55,777 bases of DNA, taken from NCBI GenBank assembly GCA_032718475.1, contig JAUCBJ010008875.1:1-55777 (forward strand), in the 5' to 3' direction. The notes below the pieces were generated by a model. The model was not told the origin of the DNA. It did not search any database and worked only from the letters and a program-made list of their open reading frames with translations. This DNA is from Nemertoderma westbladi (lineage: Eukaryota; Xenacoelomorpha; Nemertodermatida; Nemertodermatidae). Below are positions 1 to 9,606 of the stretch, piece after piece; position 1 is the first letter of the stretch; each line of letters starts with the position of its first letter. The position numbers and the translations under genes are program-made.

Positions 1-1960
1 AGGTCGTGGTGGGCCTTAATTCTGGAGAATAAAGATGAGGTCATACCAGATCTACAGTACCGGTACTTTATGGTAACCACTAGAAAGTAGGCGTTACCGT
101 GATCGACAGGCTACTGTATGACATACAGTAGATATTATTATTACTATTTAATGTTTAATGCAGGCAACATAACATACATACAGAATAAATTTCATAATCA
201 GCCCATAGCGCCTATTATCCTACCTACAGCACAAGTATTAATGATTAAATATTAAACAGCAACCTGGCTATAAGAAGACAACAAAACTGTGACGGGATCC
301 AATGGAGTTGGCAGTTTGGACCCCGACCAGGGTGTGTGTTTGGGCTATACGGCGTATACGCATATATGGGCTATACGCGTCGCCGCGTCCGTAAGCTGCT
401 GAAAGGCTGTGGTATATGAATGTTAAGGCCGAAGGCCGTTCAAATAACTGAGTTTTAGTGTATAATATTAATAATATCAGATCCCATTAATAGATCAATC
501 AGAATATAATAGCACGGTAGTGACGACGGTTAAAAACCGTTCCGGTCTCGCAACTCTACAGATACCAACTGACAAGTACAACGGTTATATTGCTAACACA
601 TATTAGTTACTCCTACTGTACTGAGGGGCCTGGCCAATAGATGCGTTCCAATCACCTGTTTTCCCCTCCCATCATTGGCAAACCTAATTAATTTCCATCT
701 CACCACTCCCTGTTGCCACTGTCCCCAATTGCTAGCCCCTTTGTCCCCTGAGATGGCTTATGGCCTCTCAACTCTATACGTGGCCGGCAGCGTGTGTTGT
801 CTGAGTTGGTTATTTGGTGACATTATATTGATAATGTCACCTTCCCAACTGTAATTGGTAAAAGGCCACTTCCCTCATTTTCCACTGGGTAGTGTAGGGA
901 ATTTAATCCGCTTACACTCCCCCCATGCTATCTTCCCAGTAAGAATAGCATCAACCATAGCATAGCATCAACCTTAAGTGCGCTTCAATTCCGCTGGAAT
1001 CCAATCTAATATTGGATGTGGGGTGGAATTCTCTTCTCGGGGTCAGCTTTCCAGGATGGCCCCCATGGGTCTGTTTTCACTACCCATCCTTGGTACATCT
1101 GCGAGCTAAGCTGTACCAAGGCATCTGGCCTCTCTGTTTTAGACGATCGCCTTCACTCCTCACACAATTTTATCTCTCGGACTTTGTTGTCCCTTCCTCT
1201 GTCACTAGTCCCTTAGGACTCATCCCCCTCCATGCTCGCTCCCCACACTTGAATCTCGCACCCTCCTACTTCCTCTTACCCTAACACTTCCTCCCCATAC
1301 TCTTCCCATACTCAACCCGTTTTATCTCCACTCACTTCTGTAGGGCCTCACATTCTCGTTTATGCCGTCGCAATCAAGAAGTGAGGTCCGTGTAGTGTCT
1401 CGTCCTCCTGTTTCAGTCAATTAGTCCCCAGTCCCAGTAGCTAATTGGAAAGGTCATATCTGACTATAGTACATATATTATGCTTTCTTTAATATTGATT
1501 AATTACCTATGTACATACTAATTGCACTTAGTTAATTGCACTTAGGAATTGTTTGTACTGGTCTGTCCATGTGGTGCCTTCCAGGCACATTGACATCGCT
1601 TGTCCTAGAGTTCTTCATCGCTCCTCCCGCACCCTCCGGGAACCATCTCAGTTCTTTACCCTTATTGTCGTCCTGTCTGGGTCACTTCTTCCCTGCCCAT
1701 TTACTCTTGAGGCTACTCATCCTTGCTGATACCGTCTTACCAAGCCCCGTTGTTGGTTCTTTGGGCGCAGTTGTTATTAACTCACGGTATCGCTTCGCAG
1801 GTGGTCCCACTGAATGTCCCTCCTGCTTCCCCCTGGTAGCGTCACACAAGATCATCTTCATCGCACGTGGCACGTGTTCCACCAGAAAATCCCTGAATTC
1901 TATCCTATTTTCTGGTGACCATCTATCCAGATATCTATGGGTGTTGATGACCCCTCCGTT
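1..1960. other. Non-coding / unassigned flank
   Basis: No gene could be supported on either strand. Short open frames here are compositionally biased (Leu, Ser, Pro rich) and match no family I recognise. If the zinc-knuckle gene at 2-4 kb belongs to BEL/Pao element A, as its homologue belongs to element C, the element's 3' LTR should lie in this stretch or beyond the left edge. I could not find a second copy of it in the window. Confidence 0.5.
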
Positions 1961-2470
1961 TCATGCCGCTGTCGCTACCTCCTGATACGTGAATGGTAGT
2001 CTCCTCTTGGTAATCTGCTGGTGGGCTTGTAGATTAATGTTGAAGAAGCCCCACCGGAACTCCTGGGTCTTCATCCTTTGTCGTGTCATGACTCCAACGT
2101 CGGCCCACTCCTCAAAAATGCGAAACTTCTCCTCGTCCTCCATCCAGTCACACTGGCACCCAAAGTGCCCCCTAAACATGCACTTCAAACACCTGTGGTG
2201 CAACCTCGGGCACGCACCCATCCTGTGCGTAGACTTGCGGCAGTAAAGACACACCATCCCCTTCTGGTAACAGTATATACAGTTCTTTTGCTGATGGGTT
2301 AGTCTCCCACAGTAATCACAACCATCTATCATTGTCTCTCGCCCCAAGTCGTCCTTGGCTCCACATAGCCTCCTGGGTCTGTGGAGCTGCTGGTAGGTAA
2401 ACATTTCAACGTTGTCTTCCCTACCCATATCGACGTTCTCCTCCTCCCTCGGCATCCTTTCTCCAAACAC
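1961..2470 (-). CDS. Multi-CCHC zinc-knuckle, Gag/nucleocapsid-like protein fragment
   Basis: 169-aa open frame with at least three CX2CX4HX4C zinc knuckles (starting CDYC, CLYC and CLKC) plus further Cys pairs between them, which suggests nucleic-acid binding as in a retroviral nucleocapsid. An acidic Arg/Glu-rich N-terminus precedes them and a basic, Gln-rich tail follows. It is the C-terminal part of a longer degenerate gene that starts near 4137. The same Cys/His block, including CP-x4-C-x2-C and the G-H and D/E residues after it, recurs at 25.2-25.7 kb in element C. I do not recognise the family beyond zinc knuckles. A LINE ORF1 is an alternative, but its position downstream of BEL pol in two elements favours an accessory Gag-like gene. 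Confidence 0.6.
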   Translation of the reverse strand: MFGERMPREEENVDMGREDNVEMFTYQQLHRPRRLCGAKDDLGRETMIDGCDYCGRLTHQQKNCIYCYQKGMVCLYCRKSTHRMGACPRLHHRCLKCMFRGHFGCQCDWMEDEEKFRIFEEWADVGVMTRQRMKTQEFRWGFFNINLQAHQQITKRRLPFTYQEVATAA

Positions 2471-2758
2471 TACCCGTGGTGCCTTCCCCGGTTGCTCGCC
2501 CAGTTGGATTGTGCTCGCCGCGAAGTCCGTTGCCAGCTCCCCGTGCTACCAGGTCCGCTAGCCGGGTGCGTCCCAGAAGGCTCTCGCCCCGCTGGCTGTC
2601 ACCACTCTCCCATCCACCCAGTCCGTGTCCGAGCAGCCGATTCTCTCTATCGGCGGCATTGCCCCGAACTCATCCTCCTCCTCTTCCCCCGCCGGGACCG
2701 GATCCAAACCTAGGATCCTGGTCTGGTATTCCTTCCACCCATCCACCTCCCTCGGTCT

Positions 2759-3637
2759 CTACCTTCCGTAGTCGCCCTCAGACCCTGCAGGCATGGGCAT
2801 GGGCATTCCTTGCAGCCACAATGTAGACTTTATCCATGTATCTTCCATCCAACCCAGTTCGTCCCCCAGCCGAAACTCGATGAGTACCCTCTCCGATCCC
2901 CACCTCAGCTTGTCAAAATCCTGAGCTTTGAACTCGTACTCCCCTCCCCTTAAATCTGCCTCTCTGCCCGCTGCCTCTATTCTCTCTCTTCTGGCGACTT
3001 CCTCTAGTCTCCTCTCCTCAACTCTATCCACCACCTGTTTCTCCCATCGCTTATACGGTGTGTCTACCTCTCTGCCCACCAGGTGTCGGGTATTGTAATA
3101 CACCGAGTTGCCCTTCAGCCCTGGGTGGTCTACAAGACCTTCTAGGGCCACCCTAAAGGCCCTCCTGTGGCTCAGAGCTGATCCCGATAGTAGAAACGCC
3201 GCCGGCTCCCTGCCGATAGTCACCATGATAAATAGGTTTAGCAAGCCTATCACTATCCAGTCCTCCTGTAGGATATATCTCTTCTGATATATCTTTAATG
3301 CTCCCTTCCGGAAGTGATATAGCTCCTCCTTCCCCTGTCTTGCTCCCCATTTGAGTGAGTTTGCAAGTTCCGCTCCGTATTCCTCCCGGAACTTGTTCCA
3401 CTCCATCGGCTTGTGGCAGACGAGTCCCATCAGTTGGCCCATCACAACGGCTCCGTAATGTCCCGTGTTGTCCACCAATCCCAATCCATCTGGTTTCATC
3501 ATAGCCATGTAGACTACCTGCATGTCCAGAAGATTCAGGATGCCTGGTCCAATAATTCTGACCACGTTGCCGCGTATCACCGATCCCACCTTGACCGTAG
3601 TCTTCAGTCTCACTAGCTCCTGTACCACACTCGGCAA
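2759..3637 (-). CDS. Gag-like middle region of the zinc-knuckle gene, unknown family
   Basis: 292-aa open frame, separated by a single TAG (3638-3640) from the frame upstream of it, so both are the same broken gene. It has a hydrophobic N-terminal half and a segment rich in small and aliphatic residues around 3160-3260. Then comes a highly charged Glu/Arg helix, probably a coiled coil, at about 2950-3060. The reported start is a TTG directly after the stop and is not a true initiation site. Downstream, across frame breaks at 2758-2470, lies the zinc-knuckle segment. Layout (N-terminal region, helical middle, coiled coil, knuckles) is what a Gag polyprotein would show, but no capsid family could be named. 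Confidence 0.5.
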   Translation of the reverse strand: MPSVVQELVRLKTTVKVGSVIRGNVVRIIGPGILNLLDMQVVYMAMMKPDGLGLVDNTGHYGAVVMGQLMGLVCHKPMEWNKFREEYGAELANSLKWGARQGKEELYHFRKGALKIYQKRYILQEDWIVIGLLNLFIMVTIGREPAAFLLSGSALSHRRAFRVALEGLVDHPGLKGNSVYYNTRHLVGREVDTPYKRWEKQVVDRVEERRLEEVARRERIEAAGREADLRGGEYEFKAQDFDKLRWGSERVLIEFRLGDELGWMEDTWIKSTLWLQGMPMPMPAGSEGDYGR

Positions 3638-4137
3638 CTAGTTTAACTTCGGTCCGCTCCTCTTCCTGTAGGTCCCTGGGTCAAATAGAAAAATATCTCC
3701 GTTCGGCGCCACTAAGTGCAGCAATATGGTTCTAGCCAATCCTCCCGACCCCCATCTCGAGCCCTCGTCGTCCTCCACAGTCCCTTCGTCGCCTAGGACC
3801 ATGTATCCACCCCTCTCCATGGAATCCACAAACCTCCTCCACTCCTTCCTTGGTGGTTCCCTCGGGTACTTTGGTATCCTGAACCTAGCCTTATCCCCAT
3901 TTACAACGTAGCAAAGATGCTCATCGATCGCGTTGTCTAACGATGGCGTCCCTTAGGTTCCGACCAGTCGTCGCTCGTGCATCTCCATAAACTGATCCTG
4001 TAGTGCGTGCGCTTTGTGACCCTTCGGGCGTGATTTGTAGTATCTCTTCGTCTTGTTTTCTGGATGCCTCAGTAATCCACTAGTAACTCCTTTCTACTCT
4101 TCTCCAACTTCCTCTTCTTCACTAGTTTCTCCGCCAT
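3638..4137 (-). pseudogene. N-terminal part of the same Gag-like gene, interrupted
   Basis: A plausible ATG lies at 4137-4135 and opens a Lys-rich N-terminus. A stop/frameshift near 4075 and another in-frame stop near 3955 follow. From there the frame is open through about 3640, where a TAG precedes the 292-aa segment. I read these by hand on the minus strand. The continuous succession of same-direction open pieces from 4137 to 1961, totalling roughly 700 codons, supports one decayed gene instead of several small ones. Confidence 0.45.
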
Positions 4138-4614
4138 CACAAATCCACTCACTCTCATCGAACTGGTGGGGCCTTAGAAAGGCTCAGTTAGTTAGTTAGG
4201 GTTACTAAATAAGATCGTATTAGCTTTGATTAGCAATGGCCTACCTCCTATCTGCTGGTTTTGCTACCTTTCAGTACAAATATTCCCCTATGTGTCAATT
4301 TTTGCTCCTAATTTAAATTTTGTCCGTTGCTTTTATTAATGATACTAGAATTGTCCTCCCCAGTTGTTATAATTTTATTACTTTGTTATTATTTTATATT
4401 CTCCCCTATATGTGCCATTATTCTATCCGCTACTTGATTACTATATAAGTAATCCATTCCTACTTATATACAGAGAAGACTAGCTAAAGTTTTCCTATTG
4501 TCATACTAGCTTCCTACCAGACAGTCTCCTGGCTCTGTATCAATACCCTAAGTCTGTACTACAGGCTATGCGCTACAGTAGTCTAGTTCGGGCGGCCTAC
4601 ACGGTTTATTCTAT
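4138..4614. other. AT-rich spacer, no gene seen
   Basis: Pyrimidine-rich and AT-rich sequence between the Gag-like gene and the tandem repeat. No open frame of note on either strand. Confidence 0.4.
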
Positions 4615-5060
4615 TGTGCCTACATACCCCCCTCAACTCCTCACATGGCGCCCTCAATGCCCACAATAGTACGTATTACGTGTTGTTGGTCCCATTGACC
4701 CGGCTTGTGCTGGTATTTATTAAATACGTTGGCACATTGTGCCCATCAGACGTACGCAATGTATACCCCTCCTAATCCCCACTATGGTACTGTGTACCCT
4801 TTCCTACAGTATGCGTACATACCCCCCTCAACTCCTCACGTGGCGCCCTCAGTTCCCACAATAGGGCGTATTACGTATCTATGGTACTGTGTACCCTTCC
4901 ACCACAGTATGCATTTATACCCCCCTCCAACTCCTCACGTGGCGCCCTCAGTGCCCACAATAGTGCGTATTACATATCTATGGTACTGTGTACCCTTCCA
5001 CCATGGTATGCGTGCATACCCCTCACGTGGCGCCCTCAGTGCCCACAATAGTGCGTATGT
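4615..5060. repeat. Minisatellite, roughly 100-bp unit
   Basis: The core TCACRTGGCGCCCTCA recurs at about 4641, 4835, 4935 and 5023, each time with flanking blocks reading as GGTACTGTGTACCC and ACAATAGTGCGTATTAC. Spacing is about 195, 100 and 88 bp, so the units vary in length. The 120-aa open frame through it is only the repeat read in one frame, giving a repeated Tyr/Pro/His-rich peptide. Confidence 0.8.
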
Positions 5061-5494
5061 AAATTAGGTATATTGGTACATTTGTACCCATCCGACGTAC
5101 GTAATTGTAACTACCTACACTTATATTATTATGTACGTTGGTACGTCCGTACCCATCAGACATACATAATTTCTACCTACAGCATACATTGGTACTAGTG
5201 TTTTACTACTTAATTTATTTTATTTTCATTTTATTTTTGTTTAGTGTGTGGGAAGGGTGTCTCGCCCTCATTCCCACCCCCTCAATCCAATATATTGGAC
5301 GACTCAACTAGCTTAGGGCGACCCCTCCAATAGGCAATACTTCCCTACAGCCCTCCTGTAGGTCTTCCCTCCGATTCTCACTTCCACGGATTTGATTTTT
5401 CCATCTTTGCCGGGGTAACACTCCACTACCCTGGCCAGCCTCCAGTAATTGTTGATAAATGTGTCATCTGTGACAATTATCAAGTCACCCTTCC
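5061..5494. other. Spacer with the decayed 3' end of BEL/Pao pol
   Basis: The left part is TA/GTAC-rich unassigned sequence related to the neighbouring minisatellite. From about 5300 to 5494 on the minus strand the sequence looks like the last part of the BEL/Pao integrase C-terminal domain (basic, Trp-containing, GDLV-type block), but it is not in one open frame. Confidence 0.4.
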
Positions 5495-5845
5495 TCAGCT
5501 CCCTCTGGTTATTCCTCCATTTGCTCCTCTATGCAGTGTTGGAAGGTACTCTTGTATCCACCTTGTCCAATACTCTGCACTTATCGCCTTAACCACCTTC
5601 CAGCTTTGACGCGAATGTATATCGTCTGGGTCAATGTTTCGCATGTCAATCGTCACTGGTCTCTCCATCTGCTTCAGCAGGTGTGCTGGGGTTAGGACGT
5701 CGATCGATTCTGGATCTTCATTCTCGGGATACAATGGACAGCTGTTGATGATTCCCTCGCATTTTGCCAGCACTGTCCTTAGCACATCCTCAGTGACCAT
5801 ATGGTTATTCATGAGCTTGGTCATGAGTTGTTTGGAGCTTCCCAC
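5495..5845 (-). CDS. BEL/Pao integrase C-terminal domain (DUF5641-like) fragment
   Basis: 116-aa fragment with the arrangement typical of the end of BEL/Pao integrase: GSSKQLM near the start, an N-S-C-PLY block, LTPAHLL in the middle, and W-RW--EYLPTL near the end. In the intact protein this region lies after the DDE core and helps bind DNA. The usual -EFW-RW- pattern is present as EYWTRW. The frame breaks on both sides, so this is a piece of the dead element A polyprotein. Confidence 0.8.
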   Translation of the reverse strand: MGSSKQLMTKLMNNHMVTEDVLRTVLAKCEGIINSCPLYPENEDPESIDVLTPAHLLKQMERPVTIDMRNIDPDDIHSRQSWKVVKAISAEYWTRWIQEYLPTLHRGANGGITRGS

Positions 5846-5939
5846 GAGTCGCTCTACGCATTCCCAGCGTATGCGACGTGTATGGCGTTCTCCTCTCCCA
5901 TCTGATTAGGTGTTTCCTCATCGCTGCCTTGACATCTTT

Positions 5940-6300
5940 GCCCCCCAAAATGTGAAGGGCCTCCGCTAACTCGTTCTATGCGCCCACGAAGTTAGTCCCG
6001 TTATCTGAATATAATACCTCAACCTCAACCTCACGAACCTCTCCAATGCATTAATAAATGCCGACGCCGTGGCGTCCTGGGCAAGTTCTATCCCCACTGC
6101 CCTCGTGTTATTGCAGACGATGATAATGCCATAGCGTTTCTCATCACATGTCGCATCAGCTTCATCTTAATCGGCCCGACCATGTCCACGTCGCAATGTA
6201 TGAATGGTGGGTCGTGGTGGGATCAGGGCACTGATGTTGTTCACCACCCTGGAGTACATGACCAGGATTCCATCCTTGTCCAATTGTGGTGACAGCAGGT
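5940..6300 (-). pseudogene. BEL/Pao integrase catalytic core relic
   Basis: Hand translation of the minus strand finds a first-aspartate block reading CDVDMVGP at about 6175-6199, a central stretch ending in ASAFINALERF, and the SDNGTNFVG motif of the second catalytic aspartate at about 5983-6010. These are diagnostic for retroelement integrase, but several frameshifts separate them. The stretch links the RNase H piece upstream with the DUF5641-like piece downstream. Confidence 0.65.
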
Positions 6301-6518
6301 GAATTCCTCTGTACTTGGATCTACCTTCCTCATCGGTGGCCACTTGGACCTGTCATTCAGGAAGTGCAGGCCATGCTGCCACAACTCCTGCTTCCTTGAG
6401 AAAGCGTGGCGTACAACGCACCTCGATAGCTAATCTGCTGGATTGTCGTCAGTTGGGCAGTAGTGCCACTTCTCCAAGTCTGATGTTGCTCTTATCTCAT
6501 CTACTCTATGCGAGTCAT

Positions 6519-6827
6519 CTACATGAGTATGGGATAAGGCATCTTCTCTTTATGCAACCATCTCAACACTACCATGGAATCTGTCCAGTAGTGAGTCTCC
6601 ACTATACTTGGTATAGTGTCCACCAAGTATGCTGTCGCTCTCACTCCTAATCTCGCAACCATAGGCTCGAGTTTTGGCACTGATGCTGAATCTGGTGGCG
6701 TCGACCTCGCTTTTTTACTAAACGCAAGCCTGGGCTTATGAGCCCCCTTCCGCTGTACCAAATAAAGTGCCACACCATATGCTTCCAGGGATGCATCGGA
6801 GAACATATGTAGTTCTAAATCGGTCAT
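6519..6827 (-). CDS. BEL/Pao RNase H (Pao peptidase_A17-type region) fragment
   Basis: 102 aa with the LHMFSDAS block carrying the first catalytic aspartate of the RNase H fold, a degenerate version of the usual SIPRLEL block (SVPKLEPMVARLG), and YWTDSMVVLRWL with the later catalytic Asp. This is the standard order for the C-terminal half of the Pao RT/RNase H region. It overlaps the next upstream open piece by a frameshift, so it is inactive as it stands. Confidence 0.85.
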   Translation of the reverse strand: MTDLELHMFSDASLEAYGVALYLVQRKGAHKPRLAFSKKARSTPPDSASVPKLEPMVARLGVRATAYLVDTIPSIVETHYWTDSMVVLRWLHKEKMPYPILM

Positions 6828-7035
6828 GTCTCCATCCGGGAAGTCGTGGCATACTATAAGTCCCCATTTCTTCGAGGCTCCCTGTCAATTTCTGCCACAG
6901 TTTGCTTATCTCCACTGGGACCTCCAAATCCCAGTCGTCTTTAATCTTGTAGACTTTCTTCAATATTTGTTTCCCCATGACTAACAATGGGGATGCTAGA
7001 CCTAGTGGATCGTAAATCCTTGCTATGTATGACAC
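6736..7035 (-). CDS. BEL/Pao RT thumb/connection fragment
   Basis: 99-aa piece beginning with the sequence IARIYDPLGLASPLLVMGK, which is the hallmark BEL/Pao segment just after the RT palm (IASIYDPLG in element B). It then has a Trp-rich connection region (W---L) and a proline/arginine-rich stretch before frameshifting into the RNase H piece. Confidence 0.85.
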   Translation of the reverse strand: MSYIARIYDPLGLASPLLVMGKQILKKVYKIKDDWDLEVPVEISKLWQKLTGSLEEMGTYSMPRLPGWRHDRFRTTYVLRCIPGSIWCGTLFGTAEGGS

Positions 7036-7128
7036 ATAGCCCCGTTTAGTATGGATCCGGGCTCCTTCTTGACTTAGTTGATACTCCAGCTCATCTGTCT
7101 CCTGGTTCCATACGATCCCTAGTGCCTT

Positions 7129-7360
7129 CTACTGTGATTCTATTCTCTTGTCCACCATGGTCTGGTCCTTTATCGTCATAGGCTTATCTAGTTTTCCCTC
7201 CGGTTGTTTATCCTCTACGGCTTCCATGAATTCTTTAGAGTTAGAGTGGAATTTGGTCAAGTTTAATCCTGATCCCTTCAGGATGTCGCGAACTTTGCGC
7301 CCTGTGTCGAGGATCTCCTTAACCGAGTTTCCACAACCCATTCCATCGTCCACATAGAAC
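7129..7360 (-). CDS. BEL/Pao RT palm fragment with YVDD
   Basis: The catalytic box reads FYVDDG at about 7345-7360, just upstream of the formal ATG, followed by the helix and the LNLTKFHSNSKEF block that BEL/Pao elements share (element B has [13 protein letters not shown]). The catalytic aspartates are intact, in contrast to element B. A stop lies just upstream, and the N-terminal half of the RT is missing because the foreign block at 7.5-8.9 kb sits there. Confidence 0.8.
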
Positions 7361-7484
7361 CCGCGTCAAATCATATCGATCACCTTCTCTCTGTACTCCC
7401 CCTCTTTGCCTTCCACTGTTTCTCTTACGGCCATAGTCATGGTAAATGAGGACGATTTGGCCCCCATATTCTGTACCACCATCT

Positions 7485-7680
7485 TGTATATATATATATA
7501 TTGTTTATTGACAATCGGTATAAGATATGTAAATAGATACAAACACCACTCATCCCTTGGAGAACCAAAAGTCCAAATTGCACAGGCACAAGTGAAACTG
7601 AAACTATAGACAGCACCTACAATAAATAAATGTCATTTATGAAATACACAACTACAATACAAAAAAAACAACTGTAAATC
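7485..7680. repeat. TA microsatellite and A-rich junction sequence
   Basis: A short (TA)n run at about 7485-7500 is followed by AT-rich sequence with no open frame. It marks the border between the BEL/Pao RT piece and the foreign insert. Confidence 0.5.
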
Positions 7681-8537
7681 AGCCCAGTACAGCCATCGAT
7701 TTTCGAAGAGAAACTTAAAACTGATTTTTGCAGGTGGCCCATGGCGGTCATTTCCCTATGATGGGACTAGGAGAGCCAGACTGACAGAGAGAATTCACAA
7801 CCTAGGCCTATCTCATACACTACTGAATATAGCTGAATTGGCTTGCTGTAAGGCATTTTACTGCTTTAATTTAGATCATTGGTTTAGGCCTATTTCATTT
7901 ATGCATGGCAAAATGACCATGTTCTCAAACGAAGGATGACGGACTTAGTAGCGCTGAACTGGAAACGAAAGGAGATTCTAGTTAGTCTTACAAAGGAATT
8001 TGACACTTACCCATCTTTGAAATCACTTGATATAGAAGACTTTGTTTTTTCGAAATTAATTACATTACTTACAACACTACTTTAGAGAGTGTAAGGAACA
8101 CTGTAGTAATCCAAGAACTGGATGGACCAGGAAGGGATCTCGGGTATTGGGCCTTACATTTGAAATTACGGACTTTCCATGGAATCAAGGTGCCACGGTC
8201 TCTTGTATACCAAATAATTGGGGACATTGCCCCAGACATTTTGGAGGCTAGAAGATTAGAGAACAGGAAAAAACCTTATTTGACCCCGTTTCAGTCCGAT
8301 GATGTGGTTGCTATCTTGTGACGGTCACGACAAACTGTGTGGTTTTCAAAACTCTTGCAGAATATGCTGTAATGTCACAATGCTGGATTGTTGCTGGTGT
8401 ATGGGTTAGGCCTAGGCTGTGAATTCTCTCTGTCAGTCTGGCTCTCCTAGTCCCATCATAGGGAAATGACCGCCATGGCCCACCTGCAAAAATCAGTTTT
8501 AAGTTTCTCTTCGAAAATCGATGGCTGTACTGGGCTG
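7680..8537. mobile_element. Inverted-repeat DNA element with integrase-like remnant
   Basis: About 142 bp at 7680-7821 recur as an inverted copy at 8396-8537, both ends beginning CAGCCCAGTACAGCC. The arms differ at several positions. The inner 570 bp hold a decayed coding stretch. No target-site duplication could be picked out. The arrangement suggests a DNA transposon with long terminal inverted repeats, or a foldback derivative, inserted in element A. Confidence 0.65.
7935..8315 (+). pseudogene. Integrase/DDE-transposase-like N-terminal remnant
   Basis: On the plus strand a broken frame contains a G-PGRDLGYWALHLKLR block, then HGIKVPRSLVYQII, then a DI-P-ILEARRL stretch. The pattern G-GR-LGYR-M---LR--HGI-VPR--V resembles the helix-turn-helix region that precedes the rve-type catalytic core in some animal integrase-like transposases. 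At least one stop interrupts it (near 8083), and no DDE core follows. Family membership is from memory of the pattern, not from a search. Confidence 0.45.
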
Positions 8538-8545
8538 CCTTGCAT

Positions 8546-8937
8546 GGCCCATTGGAGCCACAGCCTGCAATTGATTGTAAGGGTAAAAGGTGGCCGCCGT
8601 AGTCCTTGGCTAATAGGGTGACTGTAATGGGCCGTGTGCACAAATCGAAAATGAAATGAAAACGAAAGTTAAAGTAAAAGTAAAACTAAAATGAAATCGA
8701 AAGTGAATGTAAAACTAAAACTAATATTAAAACGAAAGAGAAAGTAAAACTAAAATTAAAACGAAAGTGAAAGTAAAACTAATTGGAAACGAAAGTGAAA
8801 GTAAATTTAATGTTTTTTTTAATTGTACTTGAAATGTACTTTGAATTGTAGTATTTTAAATAGAAACATTAAATTAAATGAAATTTAATTCACCCAAAAA
8901 TTAATAAATAATATGTAGTGGCTCTAATGGGCCACCA
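8546..8937. mobile_element. MITE-like A-rich insert
   Basis: The 5' end TGGCCCATTGGAGCCAC (about 8546) is matched in inverse orientation by GTGGCTCTAATGGGCCA at about 8921-8937. Between them, 8640-8810 is a purine-rich array of AAAGTAAAACTAAAAYGAAA-like units. No coding capacity. It abuts the element A coding sequence at 8938, so it probably inserted there. Confidence 0.5.
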
Positions 8938-9169
8938 TACTGATGCTCTCCTGCGCCTGTTTGTCCTCTACTGAGGTTCCCACCCCGGTATCCTTCAACC
9001 CCTCGAAGTCCTGCCATAGCAGCCTCTTGAGTTGCTCCTCTGCCCCCTCATCCTCCATTTCCCTCATTGTTTCCGTGAACATGCACCCTGAGGATTCGGA
9101 CACGCTGAATGGGATTCTTGTCTTTATAGGGCCACTGAGCATCCATCTGAATGGCGTGAGAATGGCCAC
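8924..9169 (-). CDS. BEL/Pao protease-RT linker fragment
   Basis: 81 aa with a T-FRWMLSGPI block (usually TPFGWALSGP), then a conserved EEQLKRLLWQDFE-type helix and a VEDKQAQESI stretch. In BEL/Pao polyproteins this region comes right before the RT fingers. The last codons lie in the flanking MITE-like insert. The preceding protease (about 9.2-9.55 kb) is not in one frame but can be seen as degraded sequence. Confidence 0.7.
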   Translation of the reverse strand: MAILTPFRWMLSGPIKTRIPFSVSESSGCMFTETMREMEDEGAEEQLKRLLWQDFEGLKDTGVGTSVEDKQAQESISMVAH

Positions 9170-9606
9170 CGGGTCTCGCTCCTTATCCTCGCCGAAGACG
9201 GTCTGTAGTCCTGTGGGCCATCGGACAGTCCATGCCGACGATGAGAGATACTTTTAGATGTACAGTTCGGACAAGGAGAAGTCGACATTGTCCAGGTACT
9301 GCTATTGCTCGATCTCGATCTTCATAGGTCGCCTGGCATTATGGTTGATCGACTCTATTACTCGGATGGGTTCGATGGTACCATCCCCTTCCTCTTTGTT
9401 CCCATGGTGCTTATCGCCATCGTCTGGCCTCCAGTCCCATCAGTCTCGGCATATTTAATGGGTGGCTCCTGGCATTCATCCTTTCTGTGTCCTCTTTCTG
9501 CGCATCGATGACATATTCCATTCTTACCGGTGTAGGCTATTCAATCTTAATTAAGCAACGCTTGCCAATGTTTACAGTTTATGGTCTTATGTGTGCCGAA
9601 CCTGTG

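Noticed and set aside
4705-5067. 120-aa frame with repeated Tyr/Pro/His peptide
   Set aside because: It is a minisatellite read in one frame.
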